51,579 nt of DNA from Alkalihalobacillus pseudalcaliphilus (GTDB lineage Bacteria; Bacillota; Bacilli; Bacillales; Bacillaceae_D), in assembly GCA_001038565.1 (NCBI GenBank), contig LFJO01000001.1, forward strand, positions 1 through 51,579. Reading direction: 5' to 3'. This document shows positions 29,742 through 39,937 of the stretch, piece after piece. Every line of letters begins with the position of its first letter. Position 1 is the stretch's first letter. The position numbers and the translations under genes were made by a program. The notes beneath the pieces are model-generated. The model was given only the letters and a program-made list of their open reading frames with translations, searched no databases and was not told where the DNA came from.

Positions 29742-31655
29742 CTAAAGACGATTTTTCCGTATAGTTTGCATAATTCTTTCCAATTGGCACTTGTTTAATC
29801 TAGTTCCTGGTGGTAGTAAGAACGGCAGTAGAATAATAGGTGGGTCTGGTGGTATTGGCGGTTGAGGTGGTATCGGCATTGGGCGGTAGATGAGTACCAC
29901 TTGATTATTTAAAAGCTCCACCACCCAGCCCTCGAACCTAAGAGGTGGTTTGAGGAAGCGACTCGCATCTTCTTCTGTCAAAATCGGATAAGAAGTGGTT
30001 GGTATCCCTACAACAATGGGGCTGTTTGCAGGATCAGGAAACACATAGGGGGTTAAATCAAGTTGAATAATTGATCCAGGTAATAAGGGTCCCGTAATTT
30101 GGACAACGTTATCACGACTAGGGATAAAGACCCCGTTAGGAACCGTAGCTATATCTTCCACATTTAACACCCCTCCATTAAATATACCTGGTGCCACGTC
30201 TGCTGTATTTGTAATTGGTACGCCAATTGTTGTGGTTTCCGAAAGGTTTAACGTACCTAGGTTATTAATAGCACCACCTATTTGACCAGAAGAGTTGTTT
30301 GAAAAAATGGTGTCTTCTACATTAAACGTCGCTGTCGGATTTACTTGTACCGCACCGGCGTCCTCTCTACTTGAATTGCCAATAAATTGCGTATTACCAG
30401 AAGAATTTAAGGTAGAGTTATTATTTATAAAAATGGCTCCTCCTACCGAAGATGTATTCTGAATAAAATTAGAGGATATGCTATTTGAAGTAGAGTTAGC
30501 ATTTACAAAAGTAGCTCCCCCTCCACCAGTAGTGGAATTATGTTCAAAGGTCGAATTTGTGTAGTCGGCCACAGAGTTAGAGTTCTGAAATATAGCACCC
30601 CCACCAGCAGGACCAGATTGATTTTCTTGAAAAGCACTGGCAGTCACAGATACATTAGAAAAATCATTAATAAATAGCCCACCCGCTGCTTGATTACTAG
30701 AATTACGGATAAAGGATGAATCTTCAAATGTTGCATCACATCGATTAATAAACAAACCTCCACCATTACCTGATACATTGCCAATAAATGAACAAGAAGA
30801 GATGAGAGTTGTTCCTACTAACTCATTTAAATACAGTCCGCCTCCATCCCTTCCGCTAGAATTAGATTGAAAGTCGGTATTATCGAGTGTTGCACTGCCT
30901 CCGCCATTAAGAAAAGCCCCTCCTCCATCAACTGTACAGTTATTTCCAGTAAATGTTGAGTTACTTACCGTTGTTGTAACAGTATTATTTGAAAAGAGCC
31001 CTCCACCAAAACCATTTGTAACCGTGTTATCGGAAAAGGTACAACCGGTAATACTTCCTGATGAATTGGTATTAAGAAAGACACCACCCCCATTTAGTAT
31101 AGCCATATTACTAGTATATTGACAGTTGGTGGTCGTTAAAGTACCACCAACATTCACGTACACCGCCCCACCTTCATTAGCGGTATTATCCGTGAAAATA
31201 CAATTGGTAAAAGACGTTGTCGTATTGACATTTGAAAAAGTGGCCCCACCTTCAGTCGTTGTTGTATTCGCCGTAAATACTGTATTTGAACAAGTCAAAC
31301 TAGCCCCAATGTTTGCAAAAACAGCACTACCTACGGACGAAGAATGATTATTTTGTAGTAATGCATGAGTAATCGTGAGGTTTCCATTTGAGAAAATCAG
31401 TGGACTGGCAGTTACTTCTTCTCCGTCCATTGTTAGGTTATTAAGTGTGACAACTCCAGCAGACTGGATGGTAAATAATGAGCCTGTAAACACAGCAGTC
31501 CGAGTTAACGTAATGGCTTGGCTACTACCACTTATGACCGTGGTATAGTTAATTGATATTGTCGCAGGAAATGCAATATCAGCATCAATCATAATAGTAG
31601 GATCTTGAGCAGCTACAGCTGCTTGAAGTTGTGTAAAAGTTGATACTGTAGCCAT
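29742..31655 (-). CDS. Right-handed beta-helix repeat protein without signal peptide
   Basis: A 637-residue protein. After about 80 residues (MATVSTFTQLQAAVAAQDPTIMIDADIAFP) it consists of some 18 repeats of 20-25 residues of the form GGGaxFxNxxxxxxxxNSxFxxN, the pattern of parallel beta-helix (polymorphic outer-membrane/pectate-lyase-like) folds. The C-terminus has a globular part and a proline-rich segment (PIPPQPPIPPDPP). There is no signal peptide, anchor or sorting motif, so it is either cytoplasmic or deposited on the spore by mother-cell lysis. Ribosome site AAAGGAGGT. Catalytic residues cannot be assigned. Function unknown; a spore-surface protein is one inference. Confidence 0.75.
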   Translation of the reverse strand: MATVSTFTQLQAAVAAQDPTIMIDADIAFPATISINYTTVISGSSQAITLTRTAVFTGSLFTIQSAGVVTLNNLTMDGEEVTASPLIFSNGNLTITHALLQNNHSSSVGSAVFANIGASLTCSNTVFTANTTTTEGGATFSNVNTTTSFTNCIFTDNTANEGGAVYVNVGGTLTTTNCQYTSNMAILNGGGVFLNTNSSGSITGCTFSDNTVTNGFGGGLFSNNTVTTTVSNSTFTGNNCTVDGGGAFLNGGGSATLDNTDFQSNSSGRDGGGLYLNELVGTTLISSCSFIGNVSGNGGGLFINRCDATFEDSSFIRNSSNQAAGGLFINDFSNVSVTASAFQENQSGPAGGGAIFQNSNSVADYTNSTFEHNSTTGGGGATFVNANSTSNSISSNFIQNTSSVGGAIFINNNSTLNSSGNTQFIGNSSREDAGAVQVNPTATFNVEDTIFSNNSSGQIGGAINNLGTLNLSETTTIGVPITNTADVAPGIFNGGVLNVEDIATVPNGVFIPSRDNVVQITGPLLPGSIIQLDLTPYVFPDPANSPIVVGIPTTSYPILTEEDASRFLKPPLRFEGWVVELLNNQVVLIYRPMPIPPQPPIPPDPPIILLPFLLPPGTRLNKCQLERIMQTIRKNRL

Positions 31656-32082
31656 AAAAAATACCTCCTTTCTGATTTTTTAATTTTCTACTTATTATAT
31701 GAAAAAACTGTGCCTTTCTCTTGTGCGAATATCTTATTTACTACTTGTTGCTTTCAATTATTGAACACGACCTTAAAAAGACTAGGTATTAGAGAAGCAA
31801 AAGATATATTGATAGAGGATGATGAAGGGTTTTAATTAATTTTATAAGTCTAAACAGTATCAAGAAAATACACATAGTGACTATTGAAAAGTGATTTAAT
31901 AATAATTTAGTGAGTGTATTATATGCACATGTTATTGTATTAGATTACTCATGTTTTTAAGATTAGAAAGGGATGCAACCATTTTTCTCGAATGTATAGG
32001 GGTATGAAAGGAGCAGCCTAAGAGATAGTTTGTACATAAAGGAAGATTCAAAGATAAGAACCATTGAAATGGAGTTGATCAG
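31656..32082. promoter_or_regulatory. Divergent gap between beta-helix and GH2 genes
   Basis: On the minus strand CATATAATA (31701-31693) matches the CATA-N3-TA -10 element of mother-cell sigma factors E/K, about 38 bp before the beta-helix start. I see no matching -35 at standard distance, so this is tentative. No convincing sigma-A promoter or cre was found for the GH2 gene in the remainder. Confidence 0.3.
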
Positions 32083-35000
32083 ATGAATCATACGCAGCTA
32101 TTTAATGATGGTTGGGAATTTGCCAAGAGTACTTTAGAAGAAAATGATATGGAGATGTTATCTTTTGAGAAGGTTGCTATTCCTCATGATTGGCAAATCT
32201 ATAATACGTTACAATTATATGAGGATTCAAAAGGTTGGTACCGAAAGATATTCAATTATACGTCAGTAGATAAGCAAGCAGTGCTTCTATATTTCGGTGG
32301 CGTTTATATGGATTCGACCGTTTATGTTAATAATGATTATGTCGGTGAATGGAAATACGGTTATTCTTCCTTTGAACATGAGATTACCGAGTATTTGCAA
32401 GATGGAGCGAATGAAATCATCGTCAAGGTCCATTTCGAAGCCCCAAATAGTAGATGGTATTCTGGTGCCGGTATTTACCGTAATGTCTGGTTAAAATATC
32501 GAGCTCAAAATTATATTGAAACAGACGGTGTCTATGTAACGATATCTGAAGGTGAAGAGGAAGAATGGCAAGTTGAAATTGATACTGATATTTGGATAGA
32601 AGAAGATTTTGAATTAGTTCACGAGTTGATAAATAACGACGAAGTGATCGCAAGTACACGTGAATTTATGACAAGGGCACAAGTAGCGGCTCATAAAAAT
32701 ACACAGAAGCTAAAGCTACGCTCACCGAAACGCTGGAGTCCAGAAACACCCAATTTATATCAGCTTCAAACACTGTTAATTAATAAAGATAAACAAGTTT
32801 ACGATACGGTCGTTCAACAAATTGGATTTAGAAAGATTCTATTAGACCCACAAAAGGGTTTCTATTTGAATGGAGAAAAAATGAAGTTACATGGTGTTTG
32901 TGAACATCATGATCTAGGTGCATTAGGAGCCGCTTTTAATCGCGTTGCCTTAAAAAGAAGGTTAGATATTTTAAAAGAAATGGGTGTCAATGCGATTCGT
33001 ACGGCTCATAATATGCCTGCTAAAGATTTAATGGAGCTCGCAGATGAAATGGGTTTTCTAATTGTATCAGAAGCCTTTGATATGTGGGAGCAAACAAAAA
33101 CCAAATATGATTATGGGAGGTTCTTTCTCAATTGGTATCAAGCTGATGTGAAAAGCTGGGTATTACGTGACAGGAATCATCCGAGTCTCATGATGTGGAG
33201 TATTGGTAACGAAATTTATGATACACATGCAGGTGAACGAGGAGCAGAGCTTACTCAAATACTACTAGATGAAGTGCGTAAGTATGATCCAAAGGGCAAT
33301 GGATATGTGACGATAGGGTCGAATTATATGCCGTGGGAAAATGCCCAAAAATGTGCCGATCTCGTCAAAGTAGTTGGCTATAACTATGCGGAGAAATATT
33401 ATCACAATCACCACACGGAACATCCTGATTGGGTGATTTATGGTAGTGAGACATCATCTATTGTACAAAGCCGTGGGATTTATCATTTTCCATTGGAACA
33501 ATCAATTCTGGCCGACGATGATGAGCAATGCTCGGCTTTAGGAAATAGTTCAACGAGTTGGGGAGCTGAATCAGTTGAATTTTGCATCATGGCAGAAAGA
33601 GAAGCACCTTATTCACTTGGTCAATTTATATGGACTGGTTTTGATTATATAGGTGAGCCTACCCCGTATCATACAAAGAACTCTTATTTTGGACAAATAG
33701 ATACGGCCACTTTTAAGAAAGACGCTTATTATATTTACCAGGCTGCTTGGACTAATTATCAGCTGCAGCCGATGGTTCACCTTTTCCCTTATTGGGATTT
33801 TAATAACGACCAAATGATTGACGTCCGTATTTGCTCAAATGCACCAAAGGTTGAGTTATTTCTAAATGGAAAATCAAAAGGTTCTCATACTATTGACAGA
33901 AACCAAAAATCGGAGCTTGTCGGACATTGGAAACTGCCTTATGAAAAAGGGGAGTTAAAGGCCGTCGCTTATAATGATCAAGGGAAGGTCATTGCGACCA
34001 AGCGACGTCATTCTTTTGGTGATGCTAGTAAAATCGAATTAAAGACCGATCAATTCGTATTAAAAGCAAATGGTTATGATTTGTTATTTGTGGAAATTAC
34101 GATGTCTGATCGCGAAGGTTATTCGGTTGAAAATGCTAATAATCGTGTGGTTGTCGAAGTATCAGGGGTCGGCCACTTAGTTGGTTTAGATAATGGTGAT
34201 AGTACTGATTATGACCAGTATAAAGGGAAAAGTCGACGTCTCTTTAGCGGGAAACTGATGGCTATCATAGCCCCAACTTTTGAAGCAGGAACGATTGAAA
34301 TCGCCGTCGCGTCTCCGGGAATGAAAACAGAAACACTAGTAGTACAAACAGAAAAACAAAAAAGAGAATCATTAATAGGTCTTTCCGTACCAGATGCTAA
34401 TCAACATAGTGCGGTTGTGATGGGAAAAGAAATGGAAATTCCTGTTCGTAAACTTGAGATTGTTAGTCATTCAGGGCAATTACTAACAGCAGAAAATTCA
34501 ACGTTACAGGTTAAAGCTGCTCTGCATCCAGAAAATACAACCTATCAAGATGTGGAGTGGAGTGTTGTACATGATGGTGGTATACTGTCCAACTGTGCTC
34601 AAATTGAAGGAGATGGTACAAATATTAAGCTAATTGCCAAAGGTGATGGCGATTTCCGGCTTCGTTGTACGAGTAAAAATGGAACAGATAAGATTAAAAT
34701 CATTTCGGAGCTTGAATTTACCGTTAACGGTCTTGGTATGATTTTTAAAAATCCTTATGAAATGGTTTCAGCAGGGCTTTATGACTTTAGCAAAGGTAAT
34801 CTAACGAATGGAAATGAAAGAGGCGTAGCGACAAGTCGTGACGGGGAGACGATTATAGGTTTTCATGATATTGATTTTGGATTAGTTGGATCAGACGAAA
34901 TTACCTTACCGATATTTGCTTTGACTAATGAAGAGTACGAGATTCAAATTTGGGAAGGGATAGCCGGTGATGACAGTAGTGAACTAATCGGTGATGTCAT

Positions 35001-35502
35001 TTATCAAAAACCATCGAGATGGAATGTATATCAAGAAGCAACCTATCAGCTTTCTAAAAGATTGCAAGGACTAACGTCGATTTCTTTCGTCTTACATAAA
35101 AAAGTCCATATGAAAGGCTTTATTTTCAAAAAGAGGGAGCGTGCATTTGAAGTAAATATCGCAAGTGAGCATGATTATATTTATGGTGATTCTTTTGTTG
35201 TAAAAAACGATAAAGTTGTCGATATCGGCAATAATGTCTCCATTGAGTTTGAGCATTTCGATTTTGGTCAAGATGGAGCGACAAAGCTCGTTCTTAACGG
35301 TCGTGCAGCCATTAATAACACGATTCATATCCAATTAATTGGCGAAGAGCAACAAACGAATCAAATTATTGAATTCACTCGGACCAATACGTACGAAGGT
35401 CAAGTATTTGATATCGAGAAAGTAACGGGTAAAAAAAAGCTTGTCTTTGTTTTCTTACCTGGTAGTCAATTTGACTTTGCTACATTTCAATTTATGAAGT
35501 AA
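32083..35502 (+). CDS. Glycoside hydrolase family 2 (beta-galactosidase-like)
   Basis: A 1139-residue cytoplasmic enzyme (no signal peptide). An N-terminal jelly-roll (YGYSSFEHEITEYLQDGANEIIVKV ... RWYSGAGIYRNVWLK) is followed by an Ig-like domain and a TIM barrel. The acid/base is Glu377 in MMWSIGNEIYD and the nucleophile Glu456 in VIYGSETSS. A DUF4982-type domain follows (RICSNAPKVELFLNGKSKG), then further Ig-like and carbohydrate-binding-like modules to the end. Close types act as beta-galactosidase or beta-glucuronidase; the substrate cannot be read from sequence. It converges with the esterase gene on the opposite strand. Confidence 0.88.
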   Translation: MNHTQLFNDGWEFAKSTLEENDMEMLSFEKVAIPHDWQIYNTLQLYEDSKGWYRKIFNYTSVDKQAVLLYFGGVYMDSTVYVNNDYVGEWKYGYSSFEHEITEYLQDGANEIIVKVHFEAPNSRWYSGAGIYRNVWLKYRAQNYIETDGVYVTISEGEEEEWQVEIDTDIWIEEDFELVHELINNDEVIASTREFMTRAQVAAHKNTQKLKLRSPKRWSPETPNLYQLQTLLINKDKQVYDTVVQQIGFRKILLDPQKGFYLNGEKMKLHGVCEHHDLGALGAAFNRVALKRRLDILKEMGVNAIRTAHNMPAKDLMELADEMGFLIVSEAFDMWEQTKTKYDYGRFFLNWYQADVKSWVLRDRNHPSLMMWSIGNEIYDTHAGERGAELTQILLDEVRKYDPKGNGYVTIGSNYMPWENAQKCADLVKVVGYNYAEKYYHNHHTEHPDWVIYGSETSSIVQSRGIYHFPLEQSILADDDEQCSALGNSSTSWGAESVEFCIMAEREAPYSLGQFIWTGFDYIGEPTPYHTKNSYFGQIDTATFKKDAYYIYQAAWTNYQLQPMVHLFPYWDFNNDQMIDVRICSNAPKVELFLNGKSKGSHTIDRNQKSELVGHWKLPYEKGELKAVAYNDQGKVIATKRRHSFGDASKIELKTDQFVLKANGYDLLFVEITMSDREGYSVENANNRVVVEVSGVGHLVGLDNGDSTDYDQYKGKSRRLFSGKLMAIIAPTFEAGTIEIAVASPGMKTETLVVQTEKQKRESLIGLSVPDANQHSAVVMGKEMEIPVRKLEIVSHSGQLLTAENSTLQVKAALHPENTTYQDVEWSVVHDGGILSNCAQIEGDGTNIKLIAKGDGDFRLRCTSKNGTDKIKIISELEFTVNGLGMIFKNPYEMVSAGLYDFSKGNLTNGNERGVATSRDGETIIGFHDIDFGLVGSDEITLPIFALTNEEYEIQIWEGIAGDDSSELIGDVIYQKPSRWNVYQEATYQLSKRLQGLTSISFVLHKKVHMKGFIFKKRERAFEVNIASEHDYIYGDSFVVKNDKVVDIGNNVSIEFEHFDFGQDGATKLVLNGRAAINNTIHIQLIGEEQQTNQIIEFTRTNTYEGQVFDIEKVTGKKKLVFVFLPGSQFDFATFQFMK

Positions 35503-35516
35503 TAACCAAAGGAGAG

Positions 35517-35550
35517 AACGTCCTTTCTAGCTTTGAAAAGGACGTTTTTT
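35517..35550 (+). terminator. GH2 gene terminator
   Basis: AACGTCCTTT (35517-35526) pairs with AAAGGACGTT (35537-35546), followed by further T residues, in the 51-bp gap between the two convergent genes. Confidence 0.9.
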
Positions 35551-35553
35551 CAT

Positions 35554-37416
35554 TTATAAGGATTCTGTCGTAAATGGTGACGCTGGAAGTCCTTCACTAT
35601 TATAAAGGTTTGCACTTTCAGGATTGTCACTCCAACCATAACGAACATGGAGAGGGTGGCGGATATGCTCGTGAAAAACTACGACGCAATCGCCATCAAT
35701 GAAAGCCTTAGCAGGTAAAAAATGTTCATCCTTCCCACAAATCATAAATGTTTGGAGAGAATCACCCATACATACAAGTCCATGTGCAATATGCTCAAAC
35801 CATAGATGTAGAGCACCATTTTTACGTTGTACTTCTTTGATAAGAGGTCCGCTATAAATGATGCTATTCTCTTGATAAGCTAGAAATTGGGCACATAGGG
35901 CCAGACGCTCACCGACCGTTTTTTTATTTTGTGGATGGAGATCGTTAGCTTCACCAACATCAATTGTGACTGCCATCGCTGTGTTTGGGTTACGGAGGGC
36001 TAGACGTTGCTCATTACGTAGTAGAGCCCAAGCACTGTTACTTTGATATCTGTGACCTGGATTAAAGTTAGCTAGTTGAGTAAAAATAAAGGGTAGGTTT
36101 GGTTGCTTCCAACGTTCACGCCAATTTTGTATAAGCTTTGTTAGGAGCTGATGATAACCGATTGGTTTATTTGTGTTGGATTCACCTTGATACCAAAGAA
36201 TAGCTTTGATGTTGACCGAATGCAGTGGAGCGATCATAGCATTGTAGACACCAGATGGTTTATATTGAAAAAAAGTAGTAGAAGGTGCAGCCTCTGTAAC
36301 AGTACCAATTTGGTATTGCCATTCACCTGTCAAAGGGAGTACCATTTCTTTTTGTATGAGCATATAAGGCATACCCTTTATAAACCCACCAGTAGAATGC
36401 GTACTAATAATTCTAACAGTAAGCAGGTTTTCCCCTTTTTTGAGAAGACCTTGTGGAATTTTATACCTTCTAGGAGGGTAACGATAGCTTGTCTGACCAA
36501 TAAGCACGCCATTTAGATACGTTTCATCACCATCAATTATTGTACCTAATTTTAAAAGGAGTTCATTAGTTAATGGTTCTTCAGGTAGATTAAATACTTT
36601 CTGAAACCAAACCGAACCTCTTATATGCTCTAGCTCCGTCTCTTCCCATGTATTAGGAACGGCAAATGCCCTTGATTCTATTCCTTTGAATTTGGTTTTA
36701 AACCACTTCTCTTTAATTCCTCTATCGTTTTTATCCAAGTACTTATACCATTGTAATTGCTGTTTTCCTTCTGTTTCTTGTGTAAGTTGAATATAGGAAT
36801 CCTCTTTGCATCGGTCTAATTCATACCGATACCCACCAATTTTACGTAGTGTCTGTTCAGGCAGCCAGGCTTCAATAGGTGTACCCCCTACTGCTGTTTG
36901 AATGAGCCCAATAGGTATTTGGTAAAGATCGTATAACTTCTTGGCAAAAAAGAAGCCGACTGCACTGAAGTCTAGAAGATCATCTTGCTGAGCCAATTTC
37001 CAATGGCCATCTTCAATGATGTGCCCAGGTTCGTCAAATCGATATGTAATTGGATAAGAAAACTGGCGAATCTTTGGTTCGTGAATCATTTTTAAATCTT
37101 CTGAAAATAAGTCTAAAGTACGGCGGAGGGGAAGTTCCATGTTGGATTGACCACCTAGAATAAATACATCACCTATTAAAATGTCAAAGAAACTTACTTC
37201 ATGATGCTCTGTACGAATATTCATGGAAAAAGGTCCACCAGCTTGCTGTGGGTCAAGCTTAATTTGCCAATTGCCTGTGGCATCAGTCAATGTTTGCAGA
37301 CGTATATCGGCAAAAGAAACGAAAATCTTTTCATGTGGCTCGCTTATTCCAGATAAGGTAATAACTTGTTCTCTTTGTAAAACCATACCATGATTAAAGA
37401 TACTCGACATTTTCAT
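35554..37416 (-). CDS. Sialate O-acetylesterase-type esterase (SASA family)
   Basis: A 620-residue SGNH-type carbohydrate acetylesterase without a signal peptide. The nucleophile block is FILGGQSNMELPL, the second block AILWYQGESN and the catalytic Asp-His block EANDLHPQNK. Between them sits an inserted GH2-like beta-sandwich (RGSVWFQKVFNLPEE ... GENLLTVRII), normal for the family. It probably removes acetyl groups from imported oligosaccharides so that the convergent GH2 enzyme can act. The ribosome site AAAGGAG lies about 12 nt from the first ATG; a second ATG two codons in is possible. Confidence 0.88.
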   Translation of the reverse strand: MKMSSIFNHGMVLQREQVITLSGISEPHEKIFVSFADIRLQTLTDATGNWQIKLDPQQAGGPFSMNIRTEHHEVSFFDILIGDVFILGGQSNMELPLRRTLDLFSEDLKMIHEPKIRQFSYPITYRFDEPGHIIEDGHWKLAQQDDLLDFSAVGFFFAKKLYDLYQIPIGLIQTAVGGTPIEAWLPEQTLRKIGGYRYELDRCKEDSYIQLTQETEGKQQLQWYKYLDKNDRGIKEKWFKTKFKGIESRAFAVPNTWEETELEHIRGSVWFQKVFNLPEEPLTNELLLKLGTIIDGDETYLNGVLIGQTSYRYPPRRYKIPQGLLKKGENLLTVRIISTHSTGGFIKGMPYMLIQKEMVLPLTGEWQYQIGTVTEAAPSTTFFQYKPSGVYNAMIAPLHSVNIKAILWYQGESNTNKPIGYHQLLTKLIQNWRERWKQPNLPFIFTQLANFNPGHRYQSNSAWALLRNEQRLALRNPNTAMAVTIDVGEANDLHPQNKKTVGERLALCAQFLAYQENSIIYSGPLIKEVQRKNGALHLWFEHIAHGLVCMGDSLQTFMICGKDEHFLPAKAFIDGDCVVVFHEHIRHPLHVRYGWSDNPESANLYNSEGLPASPFTTESL

Positions 37417-37616
37417 GTAAGTGATTTTCTCCTTTCAAAAAGACGGCTTAATCCGATAATAAATGATAGATTCAGAAAAATAAATTATAAATTGATATGT
37501 ATGGTCAAATCATCAATAAGAAACAATTGAAAATGACTAAAATCAAAAAATAATTGTGCAAGTTTGTGCAAACGTAGGGACATTTTATGGAATGATTAAT
37601 ATTTAATTAAATAACA

Positions 37617-37681
37617 TTTACAATGATATGAAATAGTACGTATAATTAAAATGAAAGCGTTTACTTGAGAAAGCGATTGCA
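37617..37681 (+). promoter_or_regulatory. Amylase promoter with cre operator
   Basis: TTTACA (37617-37622), an 18-bp spacer and TATAAT (37641-37646). TGAAAGCGTTTACT (37652-37665) fits the CcpA cre consensus TGWAARCGYTWNCW at every position and lies over the expected start of transcription, so it should give glucose repression. A second, weaker LacI-family-like half, AGAAAGCGATTGCA (37668-37681), follows one and a half helical turns later and could bind a maltose-type repressor. The rest of the gap 37417-37776 holds nothing else recognised. Confidence 0.75.
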
Positions 37682-37776
37682 CAAAAATGGGGTTGATTTC
37701 AAAGAGGTTTGAACAGCTTATAGGAGAGGCTGTGAGGAAATTTAAAACAATACTTACAGTTAGGAGGCAAAATAAA

Positions 37777-39783
37777 ATGTTAGAAAAATGGAGTAAGTAC
37801 ATGCTTGTGTTACTAGTAAGTATTGTTTTTATCACAGCATGTTCACCAGCTGATGAAACAGATTCAGAGCTTGAGGATGATGATACAGAAGAAGTTGACA
37901 CAGTCATTGATGATAGCAATGAGATGGTTGATCTTGCAGATATCGATCAGCAATATAACTGGGCGTTAGAGTCGATTTTTTATCAAATCTTTGTAAGAAG
38001 CTTTTATGATGCAGATGGTGATGGTGTCGGTGACTTCGCAGGGATTGAGCAAAATTTAGATTATATTCAAGAATTAGGAGCTAATGCTCTTTGGTTAATG
38101 CCGATGAAAGAGTCGAAATCCTATCATGGTTATGATGTTATGGATTATTATGAAGTCGAAGGGCAGTATGGAACAATGGAAGAATTCGAGAGCTTACTTT
38201 CAGCTGCCCATGAGCGTGATATGAAAGTGATCATTGATTTTGTTGTTAACCATACATCAGATGAACACTCATGGTTCCAAGAGGCCATAGCTGATGAAAA
38301 TAGTGAATATCGAGATTACTATATTTGGGATGACCATGAGTCTTATGCTGGTCAAGAACCAAATGGAGAGCAGGGCTGGCATGAGGTTGAGGGAAAAATT
38401 TATTCAGGACACTTTAATGTCGACATGCCAGATTTAAACTATGATAATCCTGAAGTTCGTCAAGAAGTGAAAGATATCGCAAGCTTTTGGTTAGAAAAAG
38501 GTGTAGATGGATTCCGAATTGATGCTGTTGCTGATATTTATGAGGATCGGAACGAAACAATCGAATGGTGGAGGGAGTTTAATACCCATGTAAAATCAGT
38601 CAATCCTGAAGCTTTTATCGTTGGAGAAACTTGGTATCACGCTTGGGATGATATTAGTTATTATTATAGTGCTTTAGAATCAAACTTTAACTTCGTCTTA
38701 ACAGAGGAGATTATCGGGATGGCGAATGGTATGAACGTCGATATTGTATCTGCATTAAACGATGTCAAAGACCGCTATCAAAGATTCTCAGGAGCTCGTG
38801 GTAATGCTCTAGTTATTGATTCAACGATGATTGGTAACCACGATATGGATCGTGTTCATACAAGGCTTGGAAGTGAGGGACAAGCGAAGTTAGCAGCTAG
38901 TATCTTATTCACTTTACCTGGAACACCATTTATCTATTATGGAGATGAGTTAGGTCAAGAGGGACAACGCCCAGATGACAATCGTCGTGAGCCATTCCAA
39001 TGGTATGCAGCTGCAGAAGGCGCGGGCATGACAACGATGGATGAACATTTCTTTAATCCGAGTCAATATACACATCCAAATGATGGTACATCACTAGAAG
39101 AGCAGCAAGGCACAGAAGGTAGTATGTATGAACATTACAAAAAAATGATTGAAATCCGTCAATCACATCCGATGTTTTTTGCCGGAACGTATACAGCTAT
39201 TGGTACAGACCTCGGATTATATGGCTATACGGTTGAAGGGGATGAAGATTATCAGTTAACCGTTATTCATAATCAACGAAAAGAAGCAAAAACAGTCCAA
39301 GTCGTATTAAATGATAGCGAAGAATTAGTTCATGGTCATGTTTATCAAGATGGAGAATTAATCGAAATAGCCCCATACGAAACAATTATCGTTCGTTCTC
39401 CTATTGGGCAGCTCCCGATTGAAGAAGTAGAAGTGGAGATTCCTGAAGAGGATTTTGCCGTCACATTTAGAGTGACATTACCAGAAACTACGCCAGATGG
39501 TGAGGAAATTTATTTGGTTGGTGAATTTAATAATTGGAATGAAGCTGATCCTGAGATGGTCATGGAACAAATAGATGACGATACGTATGAAAAAACGATA
39601 GAAGGTCGTGCTTTTGAGATGGTCGAATTTAAGTTCACTCGTGGCGATTGGTCGAAACGTGAACAAAACAGTGAGGGGCAAGATCTCGTAGGTGACCGCC
39701 AAACACAAAATCGCGTTTATACCTTTGAAGAAGAAGAAAAAGTGGAAGAATTAATCGTTGAGAAATGGTCAGATATAGAATAA
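37777..39783 (+). CDS. Alpha-amylase lipoprotein (GH13) with starch-binding-like domain
   Basis: A 668-residue protein starting at ATG 37777 after TTAGGAGG; an upstream in-frame ATG lies over the transcription start. A lipoprotein signal ends ITAC (Cys22), followed by an acidic spacer, so the enzyme is anchored outside the membrane. The GH13 barrel has VIIDFVVNH (154-159), GFRIDA with nucleophile Asp249, IVGETW with Glu284 and IGNHD with Asp356. The C-terminal 110 residues (VTFRVTLPETTPDGEEIYLVGEFNNWN ... FKFTRGDWSKRE) form a CBM20/48-like module. The acidic composition fits an alkaliphile surface enzyme. Expression is likely CcpA-controlled. Confidence 0.93.
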   Translation: MLEKWSKYMLVLLVSIVFITACSPADETDSELEDDDTEEVDTVIDDSNEMVDLADIDQQYNWALESIFYQIFVRSFYDADGDGVGDFAGIEQNLDYIQELGANALWLMPMKESKSYHGYDVMDYYEVEGQYGTMEEFESLLSAAHERDMKVIIDFVVNHTSDEHSWFQEAIADENSEYRDYYIWDDHESYAGQEPNGEQGWHEVEGKIYSGHFNVDMPDLNYDNPEVRQEVKDIASFWLEKGVDGFRIDAVADIYEDRNETIEWWREFNTHVKSVNPEAFIVGETWYHAWDDISYYYSALESNFNFVLTEEIIGMANGMNVDIVSALNDVKDRYQRFSGARGNALVIDSTMIGNHDMDRVHTRLGSEGQAKLAASILFTLPGTPFIYYGDELGQEGQRPDDNRREPFQWYAAAEGAGMTTMDEHFFNPSQYTHPNDGTSLEEQQGTEGSMYEHYKKMIEIRQSHPMFFAGTYTAIGTDLGLYGYTVEGDEDYQLTVIHNQRKEAKTVQVVLNDSEELVHGHVYQDGELIEIAPYETIIVRSPIGQLPIEEVEVEIPEEDFAVTFRVTLPETTPDGEEIYLVGEFNNWNEADPEMVMEQIDDDTYEKTIEGRAFEMVEFKFTRGDWSKREQNSEGQDLVGDRQTQNRVYTFEEEEKVEELIVEKWSDIE

Positions 39784-39937
39784 CTCATGTATTAAGTTTT
39801 TTGAGTTCGGTGGCATGGAGAAATCTAAGGGTAAACAGAAAAATCAACTGAGTAAAGTTTATAATTATTTGAGACATGTTAAAGTATAGTCCAATAAGAT
39901 GTACCAACTTCCATAACAATGGCCTATAGAAGCTGTA

